The notes under the pieces were generated by a model that saw nothing but the letters and a program-made list of their open reading frames with translations, was not told where the DNA came from and made no database searches. Below are positions 34,253-46,497 of a DNA stretch of 64,000 nt, one piece after another; position 1 is the stretch's first letter; each line of letters begins with the position of its first letter. This DNA comes from Brachycybe producta (taxonomy: Eukaryota > Arthropoda > Diplopoda > Playtdesmida > Andrognathidae). Where the stretch lies: positions 1,278,001 to 1,342,000 of the forward strand of contig JAUPFP010000050.1 of NCBI GenBank assembly GCA_036925085.1. Direction: 5' to 3'. The position numbers and the translations under genes were made by a program.

Positions 34253-35572
34253 AAGTTTTTAAATTTGTGCCGAAGTTTACAGAGTTTGTCCGTTTTTGGT
34301 ATTTTCATATGGTTCTATAGAAATTCACAAATGTGCTTTTTAGGTTTAGTTTTTGAGGTTCTTTTTGAATGCAATAATAAATTAAATAAACTTTGAAGAC
34401 AGATAGATGTGTAATACAAATGCTTTCAATGGCACTTGAATCCATTTCTGATAACATGTTTACTACATTTTGATGTCTCAATTTCTTTCAGTCGATGAAA
34501 GGATGTGGTAGAATTTTGAAGATGACTGATGAAGAAGGAAAGAGACAAACAAATAAACTTAAGAGAGATTCACAGTTTTGTCAGATAATTCTTTTATTTC
34601 TACTATTGAGTGAGAGAGTGTTTCCTTCTTTTTTTGTATCATTATATAAATGAAGACATGTTATCGCACTTGTGGGACTCCCAAACCGTTCGTTGTTTGG
34701 AAAGACTTTGCGTTTCCCCCCCCCATTAGTGTTCACAATGAGGATTAAGGAAACAATCTTCTTATGTACAATCAAGAGTGATTAATTTGAATTCAAATGC
34801 CAATTAGGTTTAAATCCACTTTCACTTCTTATTTTTCATGTGATCGAAACAGCTGTGTTGGGAAGTAATTTGTCACAATTCATCAATTACTGGAATTACT
34901 TTTTAAATAATTATTAATTCTCCAGTTCTCCTTTTGTAGCATTGCAATTTTAAATTGTAATTAATTACCTTTAAATATTTTTTTATTATTATTTTAAACC
35001 ATTTTTGTTCCCAAACTTCTTGGAATTTGCGTTAACTATTTATTTCTGGTTATTGTCAAACGGAATGATGTGCTTTTAAAAAGCATGACTTTCTACATTT
35101 AGTTTTGCATTTGATGATGTCACACACTTGATTTGTAATTGAAAAATAATTCTAATGCTTTGGAAACAAATAATTGCAATTAATTGACTTTTTAAAAATT
35201 ATAGTTAGTAATTAATTTAAAATATAATTGGTCTCAACACTTGCTACAGAATTGACTGGAGTTGATTTCAAACGACTTCTGATCAGTTTAGTAAGAAAAG
35301 TTAAGAGTGTATAATCAAATGTATCCTGAATGATGTGTGACAGGTGACTTGTCAGGTGAGTTTGTTTTTAAAAAAAAACATCCTTGACGTGTGTGGTGCG
35401 TTTGTGTGTGACAACAGCAATTCACTTAATTTATTTGGGATTGTATCAGGTTTTTTGTGTACTCAATAGTAGGGATGTGTGTCACTGTTCATTAGAAAGT
35501 GGATATGAAAGTGGTACTGTTACATCACAGTGAATTAGTATATCCCTTTCCGAATGACATTTATACACAGAC

Positions 35573-35599
35573 ACGCACACACACACACACACACACACA
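35573..35599. repeat. (CA)n microsatellite
   Basis: About 13 CA units with one interruption. Confidence 0.9.
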
Positions 35600-37019
35600 A
35601 AAAAGGCGAACAATATTATTTTGTTTTGTTTCTACAAGGTGATTAACATAGATCCGAACCCCACATTAAGAGTACAGGTGATGTGAGGAAGTAGACGAAA
35701 TTTAATAATGTTGAATGGTTCAAAGTGAACGAATTTACAATGGCACGTGTCAACCAATTTCCATGTACGTTGATGGCAATCAGTGCTACTGCTGCTTGCT
35801 GTTCACGATATAAAGTCAGGTTTCGTTCTTTGTGAATCATCCTGTACATGGTGTATACGAAGCTAGAAAACTGAGGGAGTTTGCAGAATCATTAGCTTAA
35901 TGGATGTGTCTAAATGCAATGTTGTTGTCTATGTATAGAAACAAGTCAGTTTAATGGTGTACCTAGGGTTAAACAGTTTTTATTTTGCATTACAGCACAC
36001 GCACACTTTGCATTGCCTACATTGTTGCATTGTGCACATACACACAGTGTGCATCCAACATTACATGTTTTTTTTAAAGGTTTTTTTTTCTGCACATCTT
36101 TACTCTTCTAGTTTCTAAAATACTTACAATTGTATATGATTTCTAAAATTCAAAATAATCTAAATTATCCCATTGTTTCATTGAATTTGCATCAAATTAA
36201 AGCTATTAATTAGATAATGACAAGAAATGGAAATAATAAGTAGAAAATAAAAGAATTTTTAAAATTTTCAGATTTTTTTAAAAAAAATAACATAAGATAT
36301 GTAGTTTTATTTTTAATGAAAAAGTTCAAATTTCATTTTAAAAATGTTTTCTAATTGTTATTGTAGTCGAATTTTGAAACGAAAATGGCGAAAATGTGCT
36401 TTAACATAAAGTCTATGTAAAAGAGCACTTTATTTGCAAAAAACGTGCCTAGTAGGGACACCTATTGTTAACTTCCTGCAACTTGTAAACAAGTATTATA
36501 CAGAGTGATTCATAAGTCTCTAAGGTGGGGGAAAAACAGCAAAATGTTTTAACAAAAAACATAATTTCCTATATGTATGAATGGAGGCGTTATTTTAGTT
36601 TCGTTCTGTGTGTGTGTGTATTAAGCTTGTATATGGGTTTTAATAGAAAGTAAATAGAACAACAACATACACACATTAGAATGTACATATAGATGTTTTG
36701 TAATCCCCCAAATAAATAATAATATTCTTTTGTGTGTTTGCTTTCATAAGAAGCGATTAAGTTCAGCTTATTATTTATTATTTGTGTTTGTCTTTGCTTT
36801 TTAGACTATAAAGGTTTTGAAGAGGAGGAGGAGGAGGAGCCTTTTAATGTTTGTACTTTCTTCCAACTGAATACAAAAATAGTCTGCATTTAATAGTTAG
36901 ATAGAAACATTTACGATCATTTCTTATTTAAACAATGTAGCAATTTCATTTTAAAGGTCTTAATTTTAATTTACAACTGAAAATTGAAAAAAAAAAAACG
37001 ATTTTCGCGAATTGCCGCT

Positions 37020-37280
37020 ACTTTAAGAACTTAAATTGTTTAGAAACTAGAAGAGTAAGTGACTCACTGAGGGGAGTATTGTCTGGTTAGTATCTTTAAA
37101 AGTAAACTATTTATGGTAGTTTGAAAAAGACCATTTCTTATTTCTGAATTATTGTCTCAGTGTTTCATCCCAACTTCAAGTGAAAAAAAAATCATATTTG
37201 AGAGTTGTTTAAGTTTATATTTAAAGTTATCGACTTTATATGATTCGTTTACTTTTCTAGTTTATAAAATGCTTACATGT
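37020..37280. repeat. Diverged foldback MITE (family A core)
   Basis: GTTTAGAAACTAGAAGAGTAAGT near 37035 and ACTTTTCTAGTTTATAAAATGC near 37252 form the outer arms; the inner copy of GGTTAGTATCTTTAAAA resembles other members. More diverged than the copy at 37979. Confidence 0.5.
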
Positions 37281-37978
37281 TTTTTTTTTAATCTTGATTA
37301 TTGAAGCACAGACTAGTCAGAAATAGATTTCCTTTGTTCTTTTTTATTTGCATAATTTGCAATGGTGCTTATGAAAATGATAACTTTATCTCTAAATGTA
37401 TACACTTAAGGTACTTTTATGGAGTCTTATTAAATTGATGGGAGGTGTCTTATTAAGTCACAGATGGTTGATTAAAAGGGAACGTAGAAAAGGGAGGTTC
37501 AGATAAATGGAAACGGAAATGGATTAATTCATGTTGGGGGGATGTCTCCTAATTTGCCGGCAAGCCCAATTCTTACGTAGTTTCTAAATGGAAATGGCGG
37601 TAAATTAAGATAACTGTTGAAAAAAATAAAATGATGTGATAGTTTTAATTTGATCTGTAATTAGAAATGAGTAACGCCGCGTTTGTAGTCATCATTTAGC
37701 AATGACGTCCACGAGAATTTGTTTAAAAACTAATATGCAGAACATCTATAATTGTGATCGTTAAATGCCGACTCTAAATGTGATTTTAATAATGTGTTGC
37801 ATTATTTATAATAGTTTTGTGAACATTAAAAGTATGAATACAAATCAATCACTAATGACTGTTAATTATACTTAATTTATAGTCATGTCTTAACGTTTTT
37901 ATGCATAATTTGCATAAAAATATTTGAGAGAACGTGATCGCTAAATAGCGAATAATAAATGAATCCGTATTTTTTTTA

Positions 37979-38354
37979 TTAAGGTGGTTTATGAACTTTT
38001 GAAGTCTTGATTATTCTGTCTTTCAGAAAAAAACAAAATGAACAGAAACTAGAAAGTGTTTTTAAGGCTTAGTTTTACGTAACTGCTCTTTTATGTTGAT
38101 ATCTTTCGAAATTAATCTTTTTATACGAGCGTAGACAAGAATGAAAAAAACTATTGTCTGCTTTTAAAGTTGGGTCATTTTCAAACTCACATAAAAAGCT
38201 TATTTTAAAAGATACCAACATAAAAATACTCTTTAAGTGATTGATCTACTCTTCTAGTTTTTAAAACGCATTCAAGTTTCTATTCATTTTTCAGCTAAAA
38301 GAAGGAATGATCAGAGTTTGAGAGGTGTTGTTTGCACCTTTAAATCCGCCTTAA
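37979..38354. repeat. Full-length TTAAGGTGG foldback MITE (family A)
   Basis: Begins TTAAGGTGG (37979-37987) and ends CCGCCTTAA (38346-38354). Inside, GAAACTAGAAAGTG near 38045 pairs with the complement of CTTCTAGTTTTTAAAACGC near 38255, and inner motifs (GTTGATATCTTTCGAAA against AAAGATACCAAC) also pair. TTAA at both ends could be the target duplication, as in piggyBac-type elements; this is inference. No coding capacity. Confidence 0.6.
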
Positions 38355-39028
38355 AATCCAAATAAATGTCAGTTCTCTTGTGATAGCTTGCAGTGATTGC
38401 CCGCCGACAAGGGGTAGCAATTTATTTTCTGCTTTTATTCAAATTTCTATTTCCTGGACCCAGCCTATTTTGAAATTTAATAAAAAGAGTCATTAGATTA
38501 ATTTTAAAACAAATTACACAAATAATATACTTACTGTAGTAAACATTTTTATTTATTTTTGTATTTTGCTTAATTTTGTTAGGTTATAAATTTGGTTAAC
38601 ATCCTCTTTACGTTTTTTTTCATTCCACATTTCTGCTCAGATAGCAGCTTATTATTATGAATTATTATTACACTTTTAAAAATAGATTTCCAATAATATA
38701 TATATATATTTATTGGTTGTTGTTTTGAACAACTTGGAAAACCCTCGAAAACACTTGAATAGCGTTTTGACGCCCCCTCTTCTTTATGATTTTTATTTCA
38801 ACCGTCAATCAAAAAAAAATAATAAAGGAAGCATTTGTATTAGTTACAATGAAATCAATGTATTGATTTGTAACTGTCTAAAGATCTAAAATATAATAAT
38901 AAGAAACAAGCAAGAAAATTTCATTTTGATCGATTTCTTCTTTTTTTCCCCAAAAAAATGGATTAATTTTATTACACTTGACTGAATCGAAAAATTAAAA
39001 AGAATTTTATTTTTCTTCTATTTTTTAG

Positions 39029-39267
39029 AGTAAATGGATGTCATCTCGTACAATAGATAATTTAATTATTGTTCTCCATAATATGGAACAATACAAGTTC
39101 AAAACAGAAAATACATTAGACATCAAATTGTACCGAAGATGGACTCCTCTTATGCGGCATCTCAAACCTCTTTTTGCGGCGTTTATATTTTTGTTTCCGT
39201 CGTTCAACGATGGAGTTAACCAAGAGTTGCATTGATTCCAATCATTTTTAACCGGAGAAATCCAGTG
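39029..39267 (+). other. Probable 5' leader of the SK exon, with upstream ORFs
   Basis: A polypyrimidine tract ending in AG (39027-39028) looks like a splice acceptor, so this exon may follow a non-coding exon further left. In the leader, ATGs at 39034, 39038 and 39210 open short frames ending at 39060, 39235 and 39251. The 39210 ATG has A at -3 and G at +4. These could reduce translation from the main start at 39268. The 65-codon frame from 39038 matches no family I know. Exon start and leader status are inferred. Confidence 0.4.
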
Positions 39268-40221
39268 ATGGAACTGTCTGTGGTGATGGTGACTCCGGCC
39301 GGTAGCAACTCTTTAGTGAATTCAACGGAAAACTTGCTAAATGGATCGACACCGATGCATATTGGCAATTCTGGTTATGCATCGGATGAAAACAAAGGCA
39401 TAATCATGAAAGTTCCCAGTGGCAGCACGACTTCAACGGCGGCAGCATCAGCTATAGATTCGGGCGGTGTTCATATCGTCGACACCGACCCAACGGCTGT
39501 CAACGTTCGCGTTGTCGGTCAACGGACAACTCAAGAGAGCACCCGTTCTGTACCCGACATCGAACTCCACTGCCGTCGTTGTTACGATGCTCCCGATGTT
39601 AACTTTCCTCTTCCACCGCCGCGTTCTTCCTATTTGACGGCGCCGCATGCTCGTTGCAAGTGTGAACACGTGTCTATGATGAGAGCGCCATCTCGCGAGA
39701 GTGTACGTTCAGTTCACGACGGCCTGCCAGTGGTCGTTGGACCGACACACCATCGAGACCAGATCATACGGCAACACAGTCATCCGGAGACGTGCGTCCA
39801 CTGCCTTCATCCCATCCCCAGCGCCTCTTTGCGCCAGCTGAGGGAGAGGGAAAGTAGTGACATTGCCGAAATCGCCGCCGACTCTATGCGGGTCAATGGC
39901 GCAATTCGGCAGTTCAAACAATTGCGCAAACCCACATCGACCCAGTCTATCCCAGCATCGATGAAAGGACAGACTAAGGACTCTACGGAGGACCCTGGGA
40001 TCGCTCTGGTCGGTGGTCATCACACCGATTATCCTCGTTATACGGAAGAGCGTAAACCAAGACGTAACAATAAACCAAATGTCGGTTATCGTTTGGGTCG
40101 AAGAAAGGCCCTTTTCGAAAAACGAAAGAGGATTAGTGACTATGCCCTTGTCATGGGAATGTTTGGCATTATTGTGATGGTGGCCGAGAACGAATTTTCA
40201 TCGGCATTGGTTTATGGAAAG
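39268..40221 (+). CDS. SK: SK calcium-activated K+ channel, exon with N-terminus and S1
   Basis: Encodes 318 residues, starting at the first in-frame ATG after a stop (39217-39219); context is G at -3 and G at +4. The long cytoplasmic N-terminus is Ser/Thr-rich and ends in the family signature from about residue 274, [17 protein letters not shown]1 follows at about 289-310 ([16 protein letters not shown]). The exon stops after a complete codon at AAG|GTGAGT, a strong donor, phase 0. Unusual: CxxC pairs at 102/105 and 176/179 and a CxCxH at 130-134, which could bind metal. SK channels open when calmodulin bound to the C-terminus senses Ca2+, and they act in the plasma membrane of neurons and muscle. 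G+C is higher than in flanking DNA. The upstream start of the protein could differ if other exons are spliced in. Confidence 0.9.
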
Positions 40222-40449
40222 GTGAGTTCTTTTGTTTTCTTTCACTTTTTGGTCTTTCTAATTGAGTGATAAAAATCTATTGGCACGTATTGAACAGCAG
40301 AAGCAACAACAATTGATTCAGAGAATGAAACAAAAGAGGGAATTAGGGAAATGTAATTTGTGTGCTTCGACATGCAGTTAGTTGTTCATGGTTGACTTTT
40401 TTTTTGTATTGATAAACTCTTAATGGCAATTATTGATGAATATGATCGA

Positions 40450-41160
40450 TACAAACAAACAAACACACACAAATAAACAGATGACACATATACTGTATAG
40501 ACATTTAGAAACAGATGAGACACTGACACAAGTGACACAGTTACCCAGACACACACACACACTTGGATGCAACACACGCACAGGTAACAAACATAGATAA
40601 ACAAATGGACACACATAAAAAAAAACAGACAATGCACTGAAACAGGTGACACAATAGATCAGACACACAGACACTTCAACACAACATACATAATTAACAA
40701 ACAGATAGGACACACACATATATATACATGTATAAACAGACGACACAGTTAACAGTTAGATACACAACACAAGCACAGATTATAAGGACTGCTCCACAAG
40801 ATGCGTGCATTTCTCAGATATTTTCACCTTTGAACCCTTAGTACAGGATTCCAACATAGAATTAGCCCAACTTTAAGGAAGGATGGAAGCATAGATTGTT
40901 TTGCAAAGGGTTCAAAGTGAAAGTGTCGAGCCGACTTACACAGAGTCAGATAACAGTTAACGCACGCACGCGATAAGACACACAGACACAGATTAGACAC
41001 GCACACACTCAGGGATTAAGAAACATGCTGAAGCAAATGACAGATAAACACATCCACGCAAACAGATAATAACATACACTGAAAAAGATGACAGAAAACT
41101 GAGATAAGACACCTTGAAACAGATAAGAAACACAGATGACACACACACACACTCACACGA
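40450..41160. repeat. CA-rich degenerate minisatellite, split by a family B foldback
   Basis: Loose repeats of ACAGATGACACA and ACACACAGACA type cover this stretch. The block is interrupted at about 40795-40930 by a foldback repeat whose arms (40821-40850, 40904-40924) contain TTTGAACCC and GGGTTCAAAG. Long open frames across the minus strand are by-products of the low complexity. Confidence 0.7.
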
Positions 41161-42129
41161 ACATATGACAAGACTCACACGTGTTCACCACTTTGTTTTC
41201 AAGGGACTTCAGAAATCCTCAAGACAGAAAGCGAAATAAGAAAGAAAGAAAAAGTTGACATTGATGAAATTCGATTATTGTTATATTTATTGTCTGTAAG
41301 CCATTGTCCACTCAACTACGTGTGTGACTATTGGTTGACGGGGTATTTTCAAAGAGTGGAAAAGGGAGACGGGGGAGGGGTGGTTCTTAAAAAAAGGGTC
41401 CTTCTGTTCATGTGTGTGTGTGGGTGTGTGGGTGTGTGGGTGTGTTTTTTTGTATGTGGAATTGTGAGGGTGGAAATGTTGCTTAAATTAGGTCCTGGAA
41501 TTCACTTTTTTTTTTTTGCAAATAGAACGCTCAAATTGAGTCCACAGTCGTTTAAATTATTCACAACTGTTTTCATTTTCTCAATGACCAACATTTTTTT
41601 TTAGAACTTTTTTTTCTTAAAAGAAACGAAAATGAAGTCAAAGGTAAAATTAGATTTGAAGCAAACAAAACGGGGAACGAGGGTATTTTTTTACTTTCTA
41701 TAAATACAAGGTGTCTCATAATCCAAAAGAGGGTCTCTATTTTAACATCACAGTATGAATAATGAGAATGGACTTTTGTGACATCCTACGTAACTGTAAT
41801 ATGCAAAGTGTATAATAAAGATGTGTCTTGTGTATAGGATGAAAAGGGTGCTGCTACACACATACTGTTGTACATTTATAGGTATTATTATAATACTTTA
41901 ATGAGTTTTTTGAGTCTTTATGCGTTGGATTTATTTATTAACCACTTTGAGGTTAAAAAAAAGTTGAAGAACGACTTCTCATTGGCTGAATCCAAAATGA
42001 AAGTTCACTTCTATAAATTTAAACATTTATTAAAACATTCTTTTTTGAATTCACCAAAAAAAAGTAATACAGATAACAGCTTTTGTAACTTTGTGGGTCT
42101 TCTAGAAACAGTTGAAGGAAGAATTAAAG

Positions 42130-42222
42130 GCTGAGTCTCACCGTCATCGAAATGCATCATCATACAGTGCATCGTACAGTGCTTTTGGAACATTTCTTCG
42201 TGTGAATCAGGCCTTATGCTTA
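42130..42222. repeat. Short MITE with AAGGC(C)TGA ends
   Basis: The left end reads AAAGGCTGAGTCTCAC and the complement of the right end reads AAGGCCTGATTCACAC. Similar (G)GGTCACA-type starts occur near 28505, 44990 and 61538. Confidence 0.45.
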
Positions 42223-42842
42223 AATGAGTGAATGCACTGAAATAGTTATAATAAATGTTCAACGTAGGAAGAAGGATCCCATTTTTAAATCATAAGTAAT
42301 AGACTTCCTACAACACCATAACAAATGAAATCTGAAGTCAGTAAAGGCAAAAAGAGACATTTTTGCAAAAATTACTAAATTCGGAATGTAAAAAACGTTT
42401 CTTAATTAGAATTTACTGGAAGAAAAAAAAATCTATACTTTGGTTTGATCGTAATAAAATCATTGGAAACTAATGATCACCAACCGACTGCCTTTGACCT
42501 GTTTGGACATTTTTAATAATTAATCTATTTTTGTTTTCAGTTGTCTTTGTGACATTCTTTCTGGGTAATCCTTTTTTTCAACATATGAAACTTCTGTGAA
42601 GTTAAGAAGTTTTTCGATTTCTGAATGAAAGTGACTGCAGTTTTCGTTAGGGTCAAGGAGGAGGAGGAGGAGAGGGTATTAAAATTTAGAATGGATCAAG
42701 TCATCAAGGAGATTGGATTAAGTGGACAAAACCATCTGGAAATGCACTTAATAACGTACATTTATATATTATATTAGGTGCACATAACATCGCCCAAACT
42801 TATTTTAATGAATGCATTAAACAGCAAAACAAAAGTTTTTTT

Positions 42843-42843
<1 letters not shown>

Positions 42844-42908
<65 letters not shown>
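42844..42908. repeat. (TA)n microsatellite
   Basis: About 31 uninterrupted TA units in the SK intron; self-complementary and likely unstable in length. Confidence 0.97.
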
Positions 42909-42912
<4 letters not shown>

Positions 42913-43625
42913 TTATTTAAATCCTTTCGGGAATTAATTATCAGCCTGTTTTCAGAAAGGAGTTTTCTATAAGCCTATGACAAACAAATATGACAAACCC
43001 AGATTTGTAATTTATTTTTACACATTTATGTCAACGGACTATTACGGCGCAGCCTCTTTCTCTTTTAATTACGTTTCTCTCTTCTTTTTAATTGCCTTCT
43101 ACAATTAAATGAGAATGTTACAAAACAGTGCAAATTACATTTACTCTAATTATTATTACCCCGAGTATCATCATCCTCATTTCCATTTATTATCATTATT
43201 GTTGTGTTTGTTTGTTTTTAAACTTTGTAAAGCACTCACGGACCATGAACTTTTTTATTCATTTTTCGTGTTTTTTGAAAGAAAGTTGCCCCCCCCCACT
43301 TTTAATGGTGTTTGGAGTACATTTAAATAACAATAAATTTATTGATATTTTTTCTAACAAAAAGTCATCGTTTTTCATCCATTAAAATGTTTCATCAGAT
43401 TACAAGAAATGACCTAAGAAACTCATGTGAATTTTTGATAATGCAAACATTTTTTGTTGGAATAAGATGGAACAAACCTAGTATAATGGGGCCCTCGCTT
43501 ATTGAAATAAATTATTAAGCTGACTACGAATATGCATTTTTTTTTCGGTGAAAACATCCAAAAACGCGTGAAGCAAACGCATGAATCTGCATGAAGGTCG
43601 CGTGGCATTTTGAACGTTTTTTTTG

Positions 43626-43875
43626 GTTAAGATGGTTTACAAACAGCTGATTCTTGAACTCTTAATTATTCCGCCTTTCCAAAGTGCAAAAGAATAAAAA
43701 AATACCGTTTGCTTAAACTGTTCAAACTTTAATAAAAAGCTTATTTTGAAAGATAAAGATTGAGCAATCCTTCTAGTTTTCAAAACACATTCAAGATTCT
43801 ATTCATTTTGCATCAGAAAGACAGAATACTCCGAGTTCTAAAGGCGTTGTTTACCCTTTAAAACACCACCTTAAA
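43626..43875. repeat. Family A foldback MITE, internally deleted
   Basis: TTAAGATGG at the left and CCACCTTAA at the right match the ends of 37979-38354. The right arm and the following 70 bp (ending GGTAGCTTGCAGTGATTG) are also shared with sequence after 38354, so the two loci share more than the MITE. Confidence 0.5.
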
Positions 43876-46327
43876 TATAAAATGTCATTGCTGAAGTTTC
43901 CTTATGGTAGCTTGCAGTGATTGAATATCTTCAAGGGGCTTAAACACTTAACAAACACATTGATCTGGTCATTTTTAAAGCAAAGCAAATAATTTTTGGC
44001 AAACTGGGGGCCACTTAACTTAGTCCATCCTCACCTATATAGAAATGAAAACGTTTTTTTTTTCTAAAAAAAAAATTGCTGTAAAATTTTTATGTAAATT
44101 TTAAATTCTGCATTCGTTTTTTGATGTTTCATCATGTTTGTGCCAAAAAAATTCAATATTTGTACTGAGCTCGACAAATCTCGATAAGCCTAACACGCTT
44201 ACAGCTTATTTAAATTGGCGAGGAACCCCTTAAACATGGATTACATCGAACAAGACAATACTGTTGTCGTTTACATAAAGAAAACCCACTCGATTATTAG
44301 TTTTGTTTTAAAATTGATCAAATAAAATCGTCGTCCGTCTTTTTTCGTCTTTTTTTTTAGAAATGTTCACAAAAAGAAAATACAAAATGCATTATTTTAT
44401 TGTAAGGAAATCAAAATTATACGCAGCGGGAAGGGGGGGGGGGACTGAAAAAAAACAAAACGCAATGGGAACATTTTATTCATCTGCTCCCGAACCATTT
44501 ACTGGAAATATTTTCTTCTGAATAGGACAGGGGACCCTATTACATTTTAGCCTTTGGTAAGAAACGAGTATAAATACTAGGAAGGGTAAATAATAGGAAG
44601 AGGAGGAGGCGGCGAGATGGGTTGATTGTGTTGGTCGATTTGCTTGGCATTGGCACACTTAAGTTTTTTTTTTTTTTTGGCAAACACTAAGCTGTTATTT
44701 TATAAATGATGTTTCTATATTAGTTTGTATACAACTCGAAATACTTACATTATAATGGGTGGCGCTGAGAAAACGATTTAAAAAGTGAATATCTCAGAAA
44801 ATAGAAAAACAATCAATAGAGTTTAAATTTTAATTTAGGTTGTTAACAACATGTCAGAATTAATTTCCACAAAAATAAAATTGAAATATGTTTTTTTAAT
44901 GATTAATACGGCCCACTCCTAGTAGATTTTAATTTTGGAAATGTGAATAGCCTTTTTTAAAAAAAAAGTTATTTTTAAATAAGGTGGCGTCACATTACTC
45001 AATAATTTGTTGTACAGTGCTTGTGTACGTGCTCTACAACGGAAACAGACGCGACACTTTTTATCGTGCTAAATTCTAAGGTGTGTGTACTGAGTTCATT
45101 TTCGCATATATACCATACCATTGACATCAATGGTATTTTTTGTTCATTTGATTGCACGTGGGTAGTTTGACGTGTGCCTGGGGGGTTTACATGTAGGGTA
45201 TGTAATGCATTACAGGCGTACAATGTGATACGATAGTGGTAACACATACATGTATAATTTAATTTCTCTCTTTGTTGCAAATTTAGTTTTCGTCTTTTTC
45301 GAAAGTCGAGAAAATACATTTTATTACCAGTTTAAAGGACGTTGACATTCTTATAATATGAAAAGTAGAACTAATATTAAACACCCTGTTGAGAGATGTT
45401 CAATGTAAGAGATGTCGAGAATAAGGAGTATGGTTTTTTTTGGTGTCTCTTGTCAATGGTGGTGGTGTGTCTTATAATATAGGACGTCATTTGTATTCAA
45501 GATATGAAACATTGAATTAATGCAACGATGAGCCATACAGTATATACATTCTGTGTGTTGCGCCGCCTATTTTGGAGAGAGAATAAAAAAAGATACGTGC
45601 TTATATGCAATTCTGCCTACAAAACTATACAACAGTCACAAGACCACAAGAAAATGGCTTCCATTTTGTCTGAAGAAATTCTTAATTTAGGAAGATGTCT
45701 GTCTACATTGACTGTGGCTCATATTCAAAACTTTTGACAACTTGGCATTTTTGAACTCTCTGATGAGGCCCCCTGTTTCCACTTAGTGAAAATTAATCTC
45801 AAAATGTGTTTTAAACTGAAATGTAAGCACAAATAATTAATACCCAAAAATAGGTCCAAAATTTGAACTTTTTAACTAGTTGATTCTGTTTTCAACTAGT
45901 TACTGTAAGGGTGATTCTGATTGCCCATTGTTGCATTTTTTTTATTTAGGTGAATTTTTATTTAGCATATTTCCTTCAATTATTCATCATTTCAAGTAAT
46001 GCAATGCATTTTTAGACATAGGTTAGATTTAACCATAACTATCACAAAAAATAACAACATTTTTATGTAAATATTAATGAGAAATGGCAATTTATTGTTT
46101 ACTTAGTTGGTAACTCTCACATCAGTTGGATTGACATGCTTGACCTGACCAATTAGTGATTAGGTGAGCCGTGTTTGTATATCGTCATATCAAATTGCTT
46201 TTTTTTTAAATATCGACATACATGTACAAGAGTTACTTTGCCCAGAGCAGTGTCATTTTACCGCTGCTCAAATTTTTATCAGGTGAATTATTTTCACAGG
46301 TCGATGATATTTATCCACTCTCTTTAG

Positions 46328-46497
46328 TAAAGCCGCTTCACACAAAGTAGCACCATGTCGTGGTTGCCACTCGTGGCTGGACTCGAACACTTTTCGCCAC
46401 TGTGTCGCAAAGAAAAACGGTGGCGGTGTCTCAGGTGAACACCTCATGCAATCAATGGTCTGCTAAAAGCTACATGAAGTGGTTCGTGTGAAGCGTG
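46328..46497. repeat. Family E foldback repeat
   Basis: GCTTCACACAAAG at the left pairs with GGTTCGTGTGAAGCG at the right. Internal similarity to the other family E copies is weak. Confidence 0.4.

Larger units (their letters stand above)
9750..39028. other. About 29 kb without a supported gene; repeats and MITEs
   Basis: Very AT-rich sequence. Open frames are short, mostly low-complexity, and none matches a family I recognise. Visible content is microsatellites, poly-A/T and poly-G/C tracts, and many short inverted-repeat or dispersed repeats that are listed separately. Some of it may be promoter or a 5' intron of the SK gene, because the SK leader seems to start at a splice acceptor (39027-39028). 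Short non-coding exons could hide here and would not be recognisable by eye. Confidence 0.6.

Noticed and set aside
39038..39235. 65-codon frame before the SK start as a separate gene
   Set aside because: Kept only as an upstream ORF; no similarity or domain supports a protein.
40270..40383. Gln/Lys-rich open stretch just after the SK exon donor
   Set aside because: In-frame stops separate it from the exon and a strong GTGAGT donor precedes it, so it is intronic.
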